A DNA stretch of 52,571 nt from Chloroflexota bacterium. Lineage in GTDB: Bacteria > Chloroflexota > Anaerolineae > Aggregatilineales > Aggregatilineaceae. The DNA lies in the NCBI GenBank assembly GCA_012729765.1, contig JAAYCM010000068.1, forward strand, positions 1 to 52,571, read 5' to 3'. Within the stretch, counting starts at the first letter, position 1, and each line of letters starts with the position of its first letter. Both the position numbers and the translations under genes were made by a program. Shown piece by piece: positions 1 through 8,444 of the stretch. The notes under the pieces were generated by a model. The model saw only the letters and a list, made by a program, of their open reading frames with translations. It searched no databases and was not told the DNA's origin.

Positions 1-738
1 CCCGCTGTGCAGTCCGCAACCGAAGCCGTGTTGAATCTGTATGCCGGGGCGGATGGTGTGGCCCTGGCGCAGAACGAAGCCTCGGTGCTGGTCCTGCCGT
101 CGGCGTGGCGGCAGGCCGCCTATGGCGGCGCTGTGGCAGTGCTGATGCAGCCAACCAAGCTGGGCGAAGCCGGATCGTTTCCGCCGCCGCATACGCTCTT
201 TGAGGCGCTGGGTTATGCCGCGTCAGCCGCGCTCACGCCAGACACCGGCCTGCTGATCACGGATCATCCCACTGCCGAGATGCTGGACTGGGTGCGCGCC
301 GGGGGCGATATGCTCTATCTCAGCAGCCGCAAGGCTGGCAGCCCGTTCTTCTGGCAGCAGGGCCGGGGTGGAGTCTATGGCGGCAACTGGATCACGAGCT
401 TTAGCTGGCTGCGGCCCGGCGTCTACCGCCGCTTGCAAGTCAGTAGCCCGCTCAGCCTGCCGTTCCTGGACGTGATGCCGACCGGCGTGATCCTCGGCCT
501 GCCGCTGACCGACGCCGCGATCCAGCCCGATCTGCTCGCCGGGCAGATCACCGGGTGGGTGCAGCATCCCGCCGCGCATACGGTCCAGTTCCGCTATGGG
601 CAGGGCCGCGTGATCATGACGACGTTTGGCGTGCTCGAAGCGCTGGCCTTCCAGCCGGTCGCCGCCGTGCTGCTGCATGATCTGGTCGATCACCTGATAT
701 CGGACGCCTGCCAGCCGGTCCTGCGCGCGAACTATTGA
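1..738 (+). CDS. C-terminal part of a large protein, possibly glycoside hydrolase-related (5' partial)
   Basis: The reading frame is open from the first base (P-A-V-Q...) to a TGA at 736-738, so the start lies outside the window; the GTG at 7 is only an internal valine. The visible 245 residues have alternating hydrophobic strands and an apparent beta-rich fold ending in a stretch (ITGWVQHPAAHTVQFRYGQG) that resembles the glutamine-amidotransferase-like tail seen after the catalytic domain in some GH2-type proteins. No catalytic motif is visible in this part. The gene lies beside a LacI regulator and aguA, which fits a sugar-degrading role. The family assignment is a weak inference; the coding call itself is strong, and a terminator hairpin follows. 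Confidence 0.6.
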   Translation, partial: PAVQSATEAVLNLYAGADGVALAQNEASVLVLPSAWRQAAYGGAVAVLMQPTKLGEAGSFPPPHTLFEALGYAASAALTPDTGLLITDHPTAEMLDWVRAGGDMLYLSSRKAGSPFFWQQGRGGVYGGNWITSFSWLRPGVYRRLQVSSPLSLPFLDVMPTGVILGLPLTDAAIQPDLLAGQITGWVQHPAAHTVQFRYGQGRVIMTTFGVLEALAFQPVAAVLLHDLVDHLISDACQPVLRANY

Positions 739-800
739 GTGAGGCGAAGTTCGCTGCGCGCAACCGGTCTGGCTGACCACTTCTCCTTCCTACGTGTCCC

Positions 801-835
801 CGTCCTGCGCCGCGCCTCGTCCCCGGTGCAGGACG
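801..835 (+). terminator. Hairpin after the first gene
   Basis: Positions 801-811 pair with 825-835 (11 bp including one G-U pair, 13-nt loop), followed by TTTCATT. It lies 63 nt after the stop of the upstream gene on the same strand and fits a factor-independent terminator with a short T tract. Confidence 0.55.
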
Positions 836-981
836 TTTCATTATCTACGTGTGGCGCGACCTCGTCTCTTAGTAGAATATGCTGCATCAGCCTTGCCAAC
901 TTTTGAAAAACGTAATATGCTGTTTTTAACGGTTCCGAGGAATTTTACGATTTCCAGAGAACGTATCTTTTTAGTTCTTGA

Positions 982-997
982 TTGCAAGCGTTTGCAA
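982..997. promoter_or_regulatory. LacI-family operator O1
   Basis: TTGCAAGCGTTTGCAA is a near-perfect 16-bp palindrome centred on CG, the arrangement typical of LacI/GalR-family operators. A second, nearly identical palindrome lies 58 bp downstream, and a LacI-family gene follows at 1654-2685. Confidence 0.75.
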
Positions 998-1017
998 AGC
1001 CAGAGGATTTTTTCCGA

Positions 1018-1046
1018 TTGGCTTTTTGTGGGGAAACGATTACAAG
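1018..1046 (+). promoter_or_regulatory. Putative sigma70 promoter for the gene at 1083
   Basis: TTGGCT (1018-1023) and TACAAG (1041-1046) are separated by 17 bp; each matches the consensus at four of six positions. The -10 element lies inside operator O2, so repressor binding would block the promoter. The start point would be near 1053. Confidence 0.45.
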
Positions 1047-1055
1047 CGCTTGCAA
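1040..1055. promoter_or_regulatory. LacI-family operator O2
   Basis: TTACAAGCGCTTGCAA is a 16-bp palindrome with one mismatched pair and the central CG of LacI-family sites. It overlaps the predicted -10 element and ends 27 nt before the GTG start at 1083. With O1 it could support repression by looping. Confidence 0.8.
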
Positions 1056-1082
1056 AATAGTGACTTTAAAAAGGGTTATGAC

Positions 1083-1595
1083 GTGGCTAAGGCACAGAAG
1101 CAGTACCCAACCATCAAGGGCCTTACCTGGCACCGCCACCCATTCTATTCCTTCTTCCTGCCCCTCGACTGGCATCGTTTTGCATGGCCCGATGACCGCC
1201 AGGGCGAAATCTATGGGCCAGACCCCCATGATCCCTTCACGACCTTTTCGATCAGCCTCACTGACCTGGGCACGTGGGTGACTCCCGACGATCTGGTGAT
1301 TGAGGCCGAAGGCTTCTTCGATGCCATCGCGCAGCTTCCCGCCGCCTGGATTGGCACCCGCGAGCAAAAAGTCGCTGGCCAGATGCTGGAGCTTGAGGCC
1401 CGTTACGTGTACTCCGACGCGGGCAAAACGCGTAAATGCTGGACGCGTGTCTTTTATACGGTCACGCGCCAGATCACTATGACCGCGCAAGGCTCCACGC
1501 CCGAAACGTATGACTACTGGCTGCCAATTTTCTTTGAAGCCATGATGACCGCCAATATCCACAGCGAGAAGTCTTCCATCGAGTTGTGGAAATAA
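1083..1595 (+). CDS. Small uncharacterised protein controlled by LacI-type operators
   Basis: A 170-residue protein that I do not recognise. The start is placed at GTG 1083 because AAGGG (1071-1075) lies at good distance, and because the open frame further upstream runs through the two operators. It has no signal peptide or membrane segment. It is rich in aromatic residues, with a WHRHPFYSFFLPLDW motif near the N-terminus and an alternating strand-helix pattern reminiscent of the Mog1/PsbP-like fold; that resemblance is only an impression. It converges on the LacI-family gene. Placement behind two operators implies sugar- or effector-controlled expression. Confidence 0.7.
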   Translation: MAKAQKQYPTIKGLTWHRHPFYSFFLPLDWHRFAWPDDRQGEIYGPDPHDPFTTFSISLTDLGTWVTPDDLVIEAEGFFDAIAQLPAAWIGTREQKVAGQMLELEARYVYSDAGKTRKCWTRVFYTVTRQITMTAQGSTPETYDYWLPIFFEAMMTANIHSEKSSIELWK

Positions 1596-1653
1596 GCTGA
1601 GATATGGTATTCGTTTTGGCTTGAGCCGCCGGATGCCAGGAAAACGGCGTGAG

Positions 1654-2685
1654 CTAACCGGCGGGCGGGCAGCACGAATCACGAATGATCAGTTTGGTGG
1701 GCAGCGTGACGCGCCGCCGGGGCTGTTCGGGGTGGGCGATCTCCTCCAGGAGAATATTGGCCGCCTCGCGCCCCATCTCGGACAGCGGCTGGCGCACGGT
1801 GGTGAGCTTGGGATAGCCCAGCGAAGCCTGTGGAATGTCGTCGAAGCCGACCAGCGAAATATCTTTGGGGATGCGCAGCCCGTGCTCGCGGACTGCTTCC
1901 ATCGCGCCCAGTGCCGAGAGGTCGTTGGCGGCAAAGATCGCGGTCGGGCGGTCGGGCAGGGCCAGGAGTTGCTGCGCGGCGGTGTAGCCACCCTCCTGCA
2001 GAAAACTGCCTTCAGCGATCAGGCGCTCGTCCAGTGCGAGGCCGTGCTGCGCCAGAGCCGCCGAGTATCCGGCCAGGCGCTCGGTGGTGCTGGTCAATCC
2101 GGCCAGCCCAGAGATAAAGCCGATCCGACAGTGTCCCAGCCCAATCAGGTATTCGGTCGCCTCGAACGCGCCCTGCCAGTTGGTCCCGCTGACCACTGCG
2201 CCTTTCTGCGTCTCTTCCGACTGGTCGATCACGACGCAGGGAAAGTCCCGTTCGTGGAGCGTATCAAGATAGGGCGTCGCCATCAGCGGCACGACCAGCA
2301 GCAGGCCGTCTACCCCGCTGTTCATGATCGTGGCGGCATAGTGCGATTCCTTGCCCTGGCGGCGGTGGGTGGTGTAGAGCAGCAGGTTGTACTCCGACTC
2401 GGCCAGGGCTTCGTCAATGCCGCGCAGAATCTCGCCGATGTAGCTGTTGTTAAGCCCCGGCACCAGCACCCCGATCAGGTGAGAGCGGCCCCCGGCCAGG
2501 CTGCGGGCCTGATGGTTGGGTACGTATCCCAGCTTCTCCGCCGCGCGCAGCACCTTTTCGCGCGTGCTGGGCTTGACGAACTCGTAGCCGGACAGTGTGC
2601 GGGATACGGTTGAATAGGAGACGCCCGCCTCGCGCGCGACATCGTAGATCGTGGGTGTGAGCGAGCGTTTAGCTTCTCGATGCAC
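1654..2685 (-). CDS. LacI/GalR-family transcriptional repressor
   Basis: A 343-residue protein. Residues 11-32 form the LacI helix-turn-helix ([20 protein letters not shown]), followed by the hinge region ([10 protein letters not shown]) and a periplasmic-binding-protein-type effector domain to the end ([15 protein letters not shown], then FISGLAG, then GFDDIP). The length is standard for the family. It is divergent from the alpha-glucuronidase gene (114-bp gap), which suggests a xylan- or glucuronoxylan-derived effector. Yet the two clear palindromic operators lie beyond its 3' end at 982-1055, not in the divergent gap. Either it controls the gene at 1083 or a second repressor does. Confidence 0.93.
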   Translation of the reverse strand: MHREAKRSLTPTIYDVAREAGVSYSTVSRTLSGYEFVKPSTREKVLRAAEKLGYVPNHQARSLAGGRSHLIGVLVPGLNNSYIGEILRGIDEALAESEYNLLLYTTHRRQGKESHYAATIMNSGVDGLLLVVPLMATPYLDTLHERDFPCVVIDQSEETQKGAVVSGTNWQGAFEATEYLIGLGHCRIGFISGLAGLTSTTERLAGYSAALAQHGLALDERLIAEGSFLQEGGYTAAQQLLALPDRPTAIFAANDLSALGAMEAVREHGLRIPKDISLVGFDDIPQASLGYPKLTTVRQPLSEMGREAANILLEEIAHPEQPRRRVTLPTKLIIRDSCCPPAG

Positions 2686-2746
2686 GGTAGATTACACTCC
2701 GGCTGCTGGTTGCGAATCAAACAAAGTGTATCCTGTTCGATCGGGT

Positions 2747-2782
2747 CTGGCGCAGGCAACCCGAGGCTTTGCGCCAGTTTTT
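2747..2782 (+). promoter_or_regulatory. Terminator-like hairpin in the aguA leader
   Basis: CTGGCGCA (2747-2754) pairs perfectly with TGCGCCAG (2770-2777) around a 15-nt loop, and TTTTT follows at once. This has the form of an intrinsic terminator, but it lies 18 nt before the aguA ATG, ahead of the AAGGA ribosome site at 2787-2791. It could attenuate aguA or end an upstream transcript. Confidence 0.55.
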
Positions 2783-2799
2783 GCACAAGGATGTGAGCT

Positions 2800-4941
2800 A
2801 TGAATCAAACTTCCGGCGGCCCGCGAACCCCTGAAGACGGGTATGAGCTTTGGCTGCGCTATGAGCCTGTCGCGCCGGGGCCGCGCTTGAACGAGTATCG
2901 CGCCGCCTTCGCCCAGGTTGTGCTGGAGCCTGCTTCACCCACGCTGCGTGCCGCTCACGATGAGCTGGCGCTGGCCCTGAGCCGTATGCTGGGCGCGCCG
3001 CTGCCCCCGGCAACGCATATTGAGCGCGATGGTACCCTGGTGATCGGCATGCCCGCCAGCCTACCTCAACTTGCCGCGTTCGATCTCCGGCACGATCTGT
3101 CCGCAGTGGGCGACGAAGGCTACGTCATCCGCCGCCAGCACGTGCAGGGCAAGGACTGTACCGCCATCGCGGCCAACACCGATCGCGGCGTGCTCTACGG
3201 CATGTTTCACTTCCTGCGCCAGCTTCAGACGCGCCAGCCCGTACACAACCTGAATATTATCAGCGCGCCCCGGATCAAATACCGGATGCTGAATCACTGG
3301 GACAACCTGGATCGCACCGTCGAGCGCGGCTATGCCGGGTTCTCGCTGTGGGACTGGCACAAGCTGCCCGACTATCTCTCGCCGCGCTATACAGACTACG
3401 CGCGCGCCAACGCGTCGATTGGGATCAACGGCACGGTCCTGACCAATGTTAACGCGAACGCCCTGATTCTGACGAAACAATATCTGGTCAAAGCGGCGGC
3501 GCTGGCAGATATTTTCCGGCCCTATGGGCTGCGCGTCTTTCTGACCGCCCGCTTCAGCGCGCCAATCGAGATTGGCGGCCTGACCACCGCCGACCCGCTC
3601 GACCCGGCGGTGATCGCGTGGTGGCAGGCCAAAGCCGCCGAGATTTACGCGCATATCCCCGACTTCGGCGGCTTCGTGGTCAAGGCCAATTCCGAAGGCC
3701 AGCCCGGCCCGCATGATTATGACCGCTCGCACGCCGAAGGCGCGAATCTGCTGGCGGACGCGCTCGCGCCGTATGGCGGGGTGGTGATCTGGCGCGCGTT
3801 TGTCTACGACGAAAACGTTCCCGACGACCGCGCCAAACAGGCCTATGATGACCTCGTGCCGCAGGATGGCCGCTTTCGGCCCAACGCGCTGCTCCAGGTC
3901 AAGAACGGGCCGGTTGACTTCCAGCCGCGCGAGCCATATCATCCCATGTTCGGCGCGATGCCCCACACCCCGCTGATGCTGGAGCTTCAGCTCACGCAGG
4001 AATACCTCGGCTGCGCAACGCACCTGGTCTATCTCGCGCCGCTGTTCAAGGAAACGCTCGATGCCGACACCGGCTGCGCCGGGCCTGGCTCGCTGGTCGC
4101 CCATGTGATCGATGGCAGCCTGGACGGGCACACCCTGTCGGGGATGGCCGGGGTGTCGAATATCGGCTGCGAGCGCAACTGGTGCGGGCATCCCTTCGCG
4201 GCAGCCAACTGGTTCGCGTTTGGGCGGCTGGCATGGGATCACCGCGAAACGTCGGGACGCATCGCCGAGGACTGGCTGCGCATGACGTTTAGCCCCGACG
4301 AGCGTTTTGTCACAGCCGCCCGCGATATGATGCTCGAATCGCGCGAGGCGGTGGTCAACTATATGACGCCGCTCGGCCTGCATCATATCATGGCATACGA
4401 TCACCACTACGGCCCCGGCCCCTGGGTGGACGGTGGCCGCGCCGACTGGACCTCGGTCTACTATCACCGCGCCGACGCCGACGGAATCGGCTTCGACCGC
4501 ACACCGGGCGGCAGCGATGCCGTCAGCCAATACTGCTCGCCCTACCGTGAGCTGGTCGCCGATCTCGACACCTGCCCGGAAGCGCTGCTGCTGTGGTTCC
4601 ATCACGTGCCCTGGCAGCACGTCATGAAGTCGGGCCGGACGCTGTGGGACGAGCTGTGCCACAAGTACAACGAAGGCGTCGCGTCGGTCCGGCAGATGCA
4701 GCGTACCTGGGAGTCGCTGGCGGGGCACGTGGACGAAGCGCGCTTCGAGCATGTCAGGGCGCTGCTGCGGATTCAGGAACAGGAAGCGCGCTGGTGGCGG
4801 GATGCGTGCCTGCTCTACTTCCAGACGTTCTCGAAGCTGCCGATCCCGGCGGAGTACGAGCAGCCTGACAAGCCGCTGTCCTATTATCGGGACCTGAAGC
4901 ACTATTATGTGCCGGGCATCCGGGAACGACGCTTCGGCTGA
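2800..4941 (+). CDS. aguA: GH67 alpha-glucuronidase
   Basis: A 713-residue cytoplasmic enzyme without signal peptide. GH67 enzymes remove 4-O-methyl-glucuronic acid from the non-reducing end of xylooligosaccharides. Family blocks are clear: LNHWDNLDRTVERGYAG (165-181), VKANSEGQPGPHDY (294-307), QVKNGPVDFQPREP (366-379) and LELQLTQEYLG (394-404). By alignment in mind to characterised GH67 enzymes, E299 is the general acid and D373 and E401 the paired bases; their spacing agrees with the family. Length is usual. AAGGA precedes the ATG. It stands alone, divergent from a LacI regulator, with an attenuator-like hairpin in its leader. Lack of a signal peptide implies that imported aldouronic acids are the substrate. 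Confidence 0.96.
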   Translation: MNQTSGGPRTPEDGYELWLRYEPVAPGPRLNEYRAAFAQVVLEPASPTLRAAHDELALALSRMLGAPLPPATHIERDGTLVIGMPASLPQLAAFDLRHDLSAVGDEGYVIRRQHVQGKDCTAIAANTDRGVLYGMFHFLRQLQTRQPVHNLNIISAPRIKYRMLNHWDNLDRTVERGYAGFSLWDWHKLPDYLSPRYTDYARANASIGINGTVLTNVNANALILTKQYLVKAAALADIFRPYGLRVFLTARFSAPIEIGGLTTADPLDPAVIAWWQAKAAEIYAHIPDFGGFVVKANSEGQPGPHDYDRSHAEGANLLADALAPYGGVVIWRAFVYDENVPDDRAKQAYDDLVPQDGRFRPNALLQVKNGPVDFQPREPYHPMFGAMPHTPLMLELQLTQEYLGCATHLVYLAPLFKETLDADTGCAGPGSLVAHVIDGSLDGHTLSGMAGVSNIGCERNWCGHPFAAANWFAFGRLAWDHRETSGRIAEDWLRMTFSPDERFVTAARDMMLESREAVVNYMTPLGLHHIMAYDHHYGPGPWVDGGRADWTSVYYHRADADGIGFDRTPGGSDAVSQYCSPYRELVADLDTCPEALLLWFHHVPWQHVMKSGRTLWDELCHKYNEGVASVRQMQRTWESLAGHVDEARFEHVRALLRIQEQEARWWRDACLLYFQTFSKLPIPAEYEQPDKPLSYYRDLKHYYVPGIRERRFG

Positions 4942-4948
4942 CCGGTGC

Positions 4949-6493
4949 TCACGATGCTTTCTGCCCGATCACGACGCCATCGCGGAGCAGGGTGATCGCG
5001 CCGCCATTGGTCACGAAGGTATAGGTGATCGTCAATCCGTCGCGCGCGCGGTTGGCTGCGACAAAATTGTTCGCGGCGAAGGGTACCAACTCCAGGCGGC
5101 GCGAGCCTGCGTCCAGGATATACAGGTGGTCGTCCTGCGCCTCGACGCGCACGCTGCCGGAGCCGCCCTGGTAATCGCCCACGATGGCGGCCCACTCGTC
5201 GGGATCGGCCTCGTAGCTGCGGGTCGCTTCCAGTTTGGTCTGCCGGTCGAGCGGATCGAACGCCGCTTCCTCGTTGAGCGCCGCCACGACATCCCGCCCC
5301 GGCTGCACACCCATGAAGCGTTCCAGCAGGCCCAGGCTGGCGGCCAGTGTAAACAGGCTGCCCGTGCCCAACCCGGCATTCGACAGCACCACCACGCCGA
5401 TATTCTCGGATGGGATGAACATCACCATCGTGTAGAAGCCGTCGATCGAGCCGTTGTGCCACAGCACCGTCAGGCCGTTGAATCCCGCCACGAACCAGCC
5501 CAGCGCGTAGCCGGTGGTCTGAAACCCGGTCGGGCCGACAGGCGGCATGGGCGGATAGGCGATCTGTTGGGTGTGCATTTCGTTCAGCAGCGCAGGCGAG
5601 AGCAGCGATTCCCCGTCGAATGTCCCGTCGCCAAGCTGGAACAGCAGATAATTCGCCATCTCACGCGCGCTGAGGTTCAGCGCCCCCGCTGATGAAACGC
5701 CTGCCAGGCTGACGAAATCAGCCGGGCGCATCCCCTCGCGGATGTCCAGGCGGTGGGGCAGGGCATAATTGGGCGTTTGCTGGAGCGTTTCAAGATCGAA
5801 CGTCGCGCCGGTCATCGCCAGCGGCGCCAGGATGTGGTCGCGCGTGTAGGCTTCCCAGCTTTGGCCCGTCACCTGCTCGATCAGGTAACCGGCGATGGCG
5901 TAGTTGTAGTTGCTGTAGATGTGAGCGCTGCCGGGCGCAGCCGCGATCGGTAGGGTGGCGGCATAGGCGACCGCTTCGGACAGCGTCGTGATCGCGCCGG
6001 ACACCCAGGCCGCGTCGCCCCCGCCCGCCAGCCCGGTTGTCTGCGCCAGCAGGTGCCGCACCGTGACATTCTGCGCCGCGCTCGCGTCGGCCAGGGTAAA
6101 GCCCGGCACATAGCTGCTCACCGGGTCGTCCAGCCGGATGCGCCCCTGATCGACAAGCTGCATGACGCCCAGCACGGTGAAGGACTTGGTCGCCGAGCCG
6201 ACAGCAAAGAGTGTCTCAGGCGTGACCGGCTCGTTCGTGGCGGTGGAGCGCACGCCGTAGCCCTGAACGTAGCGGACTGCGCCATTCTGCACGACGGCCA
6301 GCCCCGCGCCGGGGATGTCATACTGCGCCAGCAGCCCGGCCATGAAGGCATCCACGTCCGGGAAATCTGACGGGGGAAGCGTGGCTGTCGGGGGGCGCTC
6401 GGCGTCCGGCTCCGGGGCTGAAGATGGGCTGCATCCCATCAGCACGCCCGCCAGCACGATCAGCACCATCACGCTGTTTCGAAGACGCTGCAT
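4949..6493 (-). CDS. Lipoprotein serine hydrolase of the class C beta-lactamase/PBP4* type
   Basis: A 514-residue protein. The start is set at ATG 6493, preceded by AGGAG, because it opens a lipoprotein signal (MQRLRNSVMVLIVLAGVLMG, then C21). A Pro/Thr-rich linker follows. The beta-lactamase-like domain (about 50-405) carries all three active-site motifs: S100-A-T-K103, Y193-S-N195 and H346-N-G348 in place of KTG. The last 110 residues form an extra beta-rich domain common in such esterase/peptidase-like members. The HNG third motif points to a peptidase or esterase rather than a true beta-lactamase. It converges on aguA with a 7-nt gap. The substrate is unknown. Confidence 0.9.
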   Translation of the reverse strand: MQRLRNSVMVLIVLAGVLMGCSPSSAPEPDAERPPTATLPPSDFPDVDAFMAGLLAQYDIPGAGLAVVQNGAVRYVQGYGVRSTATNEPVTPETLFAVGSATKSFTVLGVMQLVDQGRIRLDDPVSSYVPGFTLADASAAQNVTVRHLLAQTTGLAGGGDAAWVSGAITTLSEAVAYAATLPIAAAPGSAHIYSNYNYAIAGYLIEQVTGQSWEAYTRDHILAPLAMTGATFDLETLQQTPNYALPHRLDIREGMRPADFVSLAGVSSAGALNLSAREMANYLLFQLGDGTFDGESLLSPALLNEMHTQQIAYPPMPPVGPTGFQTTGYALGWFVAGFNGLTVLWHNGSIDGFYTMVMFIPSENIGVVVLSNAGLGTGSLFTLAASLGLLERFMGVQPGRDVVAALNEEAAFDPLDRQTKLEATRSYEADPDEWAAIVGDYQGGSGSVRVEAQDDHLYILDAGSRRLELVPFAANNFVAANRARDGLTITYTFVTNGGAITLLRDGVVIGQKAS

Positions 6494-6575
6494 CCGGTTC
6501 TCCTGCGCGCTGCCTGCGACATGGCTTATACCCAATTGTCGCACAGGCCGGGCGCGGGCGCTGGCTGCGTGTCGA

Positions 6576-8012
6576 TCAGGCGCTAAACGGGTGATCGCGC
6601 TGGACCGGCAGCCGCATCCGGATCAGCTTCTCGATGTCACGCAGGTAGGGCTGCTCGTCCTCGGCGCAGAACGCGACCGCCAGGCCCGCCGCCCCGGCGC
6701 GCCCCGTGCGCCCGATGCGGTGAATGTAGGTTTCCGGCTCGCTTGGCAGATCGAACTGGACGACCAGCGAAATATCTTCCACATCGATCCCGCGCGCCAC
6801 CACATCCGTTGCGACCAATACGCGCGTGGTTCCGGCGCGGAAATTTTGCAGGGCGCGCTGGCGCGTGGTCTGCGACTTGTTTCCATGAATCGGCTCGGCC
6901 TGGATTCCGGCACGCGCCAGGAGCTTGACCACCTTGTTCGCGCCGTGCTTGGTCCGCGTGAAGACGAGCACCCGCTTCAGGCTCTGATCGCGCAGGACAT
7001 GTTCGAGCAGTGCCTGCTTCTGTTTCTTGGGCACGAAGTACACCGCCTGCTCAATCGCCTCGACGGTTGGCTGCTCCGGCGCGACGGACACCTCGACCGG
7101 GCTGCGCAGGATGCTGTCGGCCAGATCGACGATCTCCGCTGGGAGCGTGGCGGAAAAGAGCAGCGTTTGCCGCTCCGTGGGCACCGCCTTGAGGATGCGC
7201 CGCACGTCGCGGATGAAGCCCATATCGAGCATCCGGTCGGCCTCGTCCAGGACCAGCACCTCGACATCATCCAGCCGGACGACGCCCTGTCCCATCAGGT
7301 CGAGCAGGCGGCCCGGCGTGGCGATCAGGATATCGACGCCGTGCCGCAGCGCCTCGACCTGCGGGTTCTGGCCCACGCCGCCGTAAATCACGGCGTTAGT
7401 CAGCCCGGTGTGCCGGCCATAGGCGCTGAAGCTGTCCGCAATCTGGATCGCAAGCTCGCGGGTGGGCGACAGGATCAGCACGCGCACCGCCCGCGCGGCC
7501 TGGGTGCGCCGCCCGCGCCGTGAGTCGCGCTGGGGTTGTGAGGCGGGCGTGCTGCCGGCGAGCCGCTGGAGAATCGGCAGGGCGAACGCCGCCGTTTTGC
7601 CGGTGCCCGTCTGGGCACAGCCCAACAGATCGCGCCCGGCCAGCACATAGGGGATCGCCTGGACCTGGATCGGAGTCGGGGTGACATAACCGGCTTCCGT
7701 GACGGCCTGCAGCAGGTCCGCACTCAGGCTGAGATCGGCAAAACTGGGAGCCGATTCCGGCGTGGAATCGACGGGCGCGGCGTCGGTCAGGCGCGAAACC
7801 TGCGTGGCGACCGGCCCCTTTTTGCCGTGATCGAGCGTGAACGTGATGCGATCCCCGCTGTCGAGCGTGATCGCGGGGTCGTCCGGCAGCGCGGTGCGGT
7901 GCACGAAAATATCCTCACGACCCTGATCGGGCGTGACGAATCCGAACCCTTTTTTGGGGTTGTACCATTTGACCGTACCCGATAGGCGGGCCAGGTGTGT
8001 TGTCGTCGCCAT
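6576..8012 (-). CDS. Cold-shock domain / DEAD-box RNA helicase fusion
   Basis: A 478-residue protein. Residues 8-75 are a cold-shock domain with RNP1 (KGFGFV, 21-26) and RNP2 (DIFVH, 34-38). A short linker leads to a DEAD-box core: Q motif (about F91-Q116), Walker A AQTGTGKT (133-140), PTREL (183-187), DEAD (256-259), SAT (287-289), ARGIDVED and [10 protein letters not shown]. The C-terminus stops soon after the helicase core, without a long basic tail. DEAD-box helicases of the CsdA/RhlE group unwind structured RNA at low temperature, and CSD proteins bind single-stranded RNA. The fusion puts both on one chain. It has its own consensus promoter and a leader of about 179 nt. Confidence 0.95.
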   Translation of the reverse strand: MATTTHLARLSGTVKWYNPKKGFGFVTPDQGREDIFVHRTALPDDPAITLDSGDRITFTLDHGKKGPVATQVSRLTDAAPVDSTPESAPSFADLSLSADLLQAVTEAGYVTPTPIQVQAIPYVLAGRDLLGCAQTGTGKTAAFALPILQRLAGSTPASQPQRDSRRGRRTQAARAVRVLILSPTRELAIQIADSFSAYGRHTGLTNAVIYGGVGQNPQVEALRHGVDILIATPGRLLDLMGQGVVRLDDVEVLVLDEADRMLDMGFIRDVRRILKAVPTERQTLLFSATLPAEIVDLADSILRSPVEVSVAPEQPTVEAIEQAVYFVPKKQKQALLEHVLRDQSLKRVLVFTRTKHGANKVVKLLARAGIQAEPIHGNKSQTTRQRALQNFRAGTTRVLVATDVVARGIDVEDISLVVQFDLPSEPETYIHRIGRTGRAGAAGLAVAFCAEDEQPYLRDIEKLIRMRLPVQRDHPFSA

Positions 8013-8191
8013 AGGTGTTCCTCAGCCGGCTGGACCCTGCTCAAAAGGCCGCAGCCAGCGTCTCTGTTAGTTGGAAGCTGCCCCTGCCATGCCCGATCGC
8101 AAACTTCCTGAGCTGCCGCAGCCGGAGCCAGGACATTGTCTTTTCAGCCCATTGGTGTGCAGGTGAAGGGAATGGTTATCTGAAGAGGCAT
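8013..8191 (-). promoter_or_regulatory. Long 5' leader of the CSD-helicase gene
   Basis: From the predicted start point near 8191 to the ATG at 8012 the leader is about 179 nt. Its 5' end folds into a small tetraloop hairpin (GAAGA-TGCC-TCTTC), and there are further GC-rich complementary segments. AGGA precedes the ATG. No open frame of note lies here on this strand. Long structured leaders are known for cspA-type cold-shock genes; a thermosensing role here is inference. Confidence 0.5.
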
Positions 8192-8197
8192 CTTCGA

Positions 8198-8226
8198 AGT
8201 ATAGGGGATGCCGGGGGGGATGTCAA
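8198..8226 (-). promoter_or_regulatory. Consensus sigma70 promoter for the CSD-helicase
   Basis: On the minus strand TTGACA (8226-8221) is followed by a 17-bp spacer and TATACT (8203-8198). This is the best -35/-10 match I found in the window. Confidence 0.8.
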
Positions 8227-8290
8227 CGACGACTTGCCTGGAACAAACGCGCCCGGCTAACCGTCATACAGGATGCCCGGTAATCTGGCT

Positions 8291-8318
8291 TGACTCACCG
8301 TAAAACTTGATGACTCAC
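8291..8318 (+). repeat. Tandem direct repeat TGACTCAC upstream of the WD40 gene
   Basis: TGACTCAC occurs at 8291-8298 and again at 8311-8318, exactly 20 bp (about two helical turns) apart, in an AT-rich stretch 127 bp before the WD40 gene. Helically phased repeats suggest binding of a dimeric activator. The rest of 8227-8444 is AT-rich and holds no convincing gene; TATAGT at 8347-8352 is a possible -10 element. Confidence 0.45.
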
Positions 8319-8444
8319 AAATTATAAGGTTTTTCCCTTTCCCTTTTATAGTTTTTATCAATTTATTGTGATATGCTGATGATATTAGGCGGGGGTGAAG
8401 CAGGGCGTGCGCTGTAGCGCGCCCCATCTGTTTGGAGGAATGGA

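Noticed and set aside
945..1682. Minus-strand open frame across the operators and the gene at 1083
   Set aside because: It runs through the operators and overlaps both a better-supported gene and the LacI 3' end.
3061..4902. Long open frame antisense to aguA (613 codons)
   Set aside because: It is a GC-rich shadow of the GH67 gene: Arg/Pro/Val-rich, no recognisable motif and no ribosome site.
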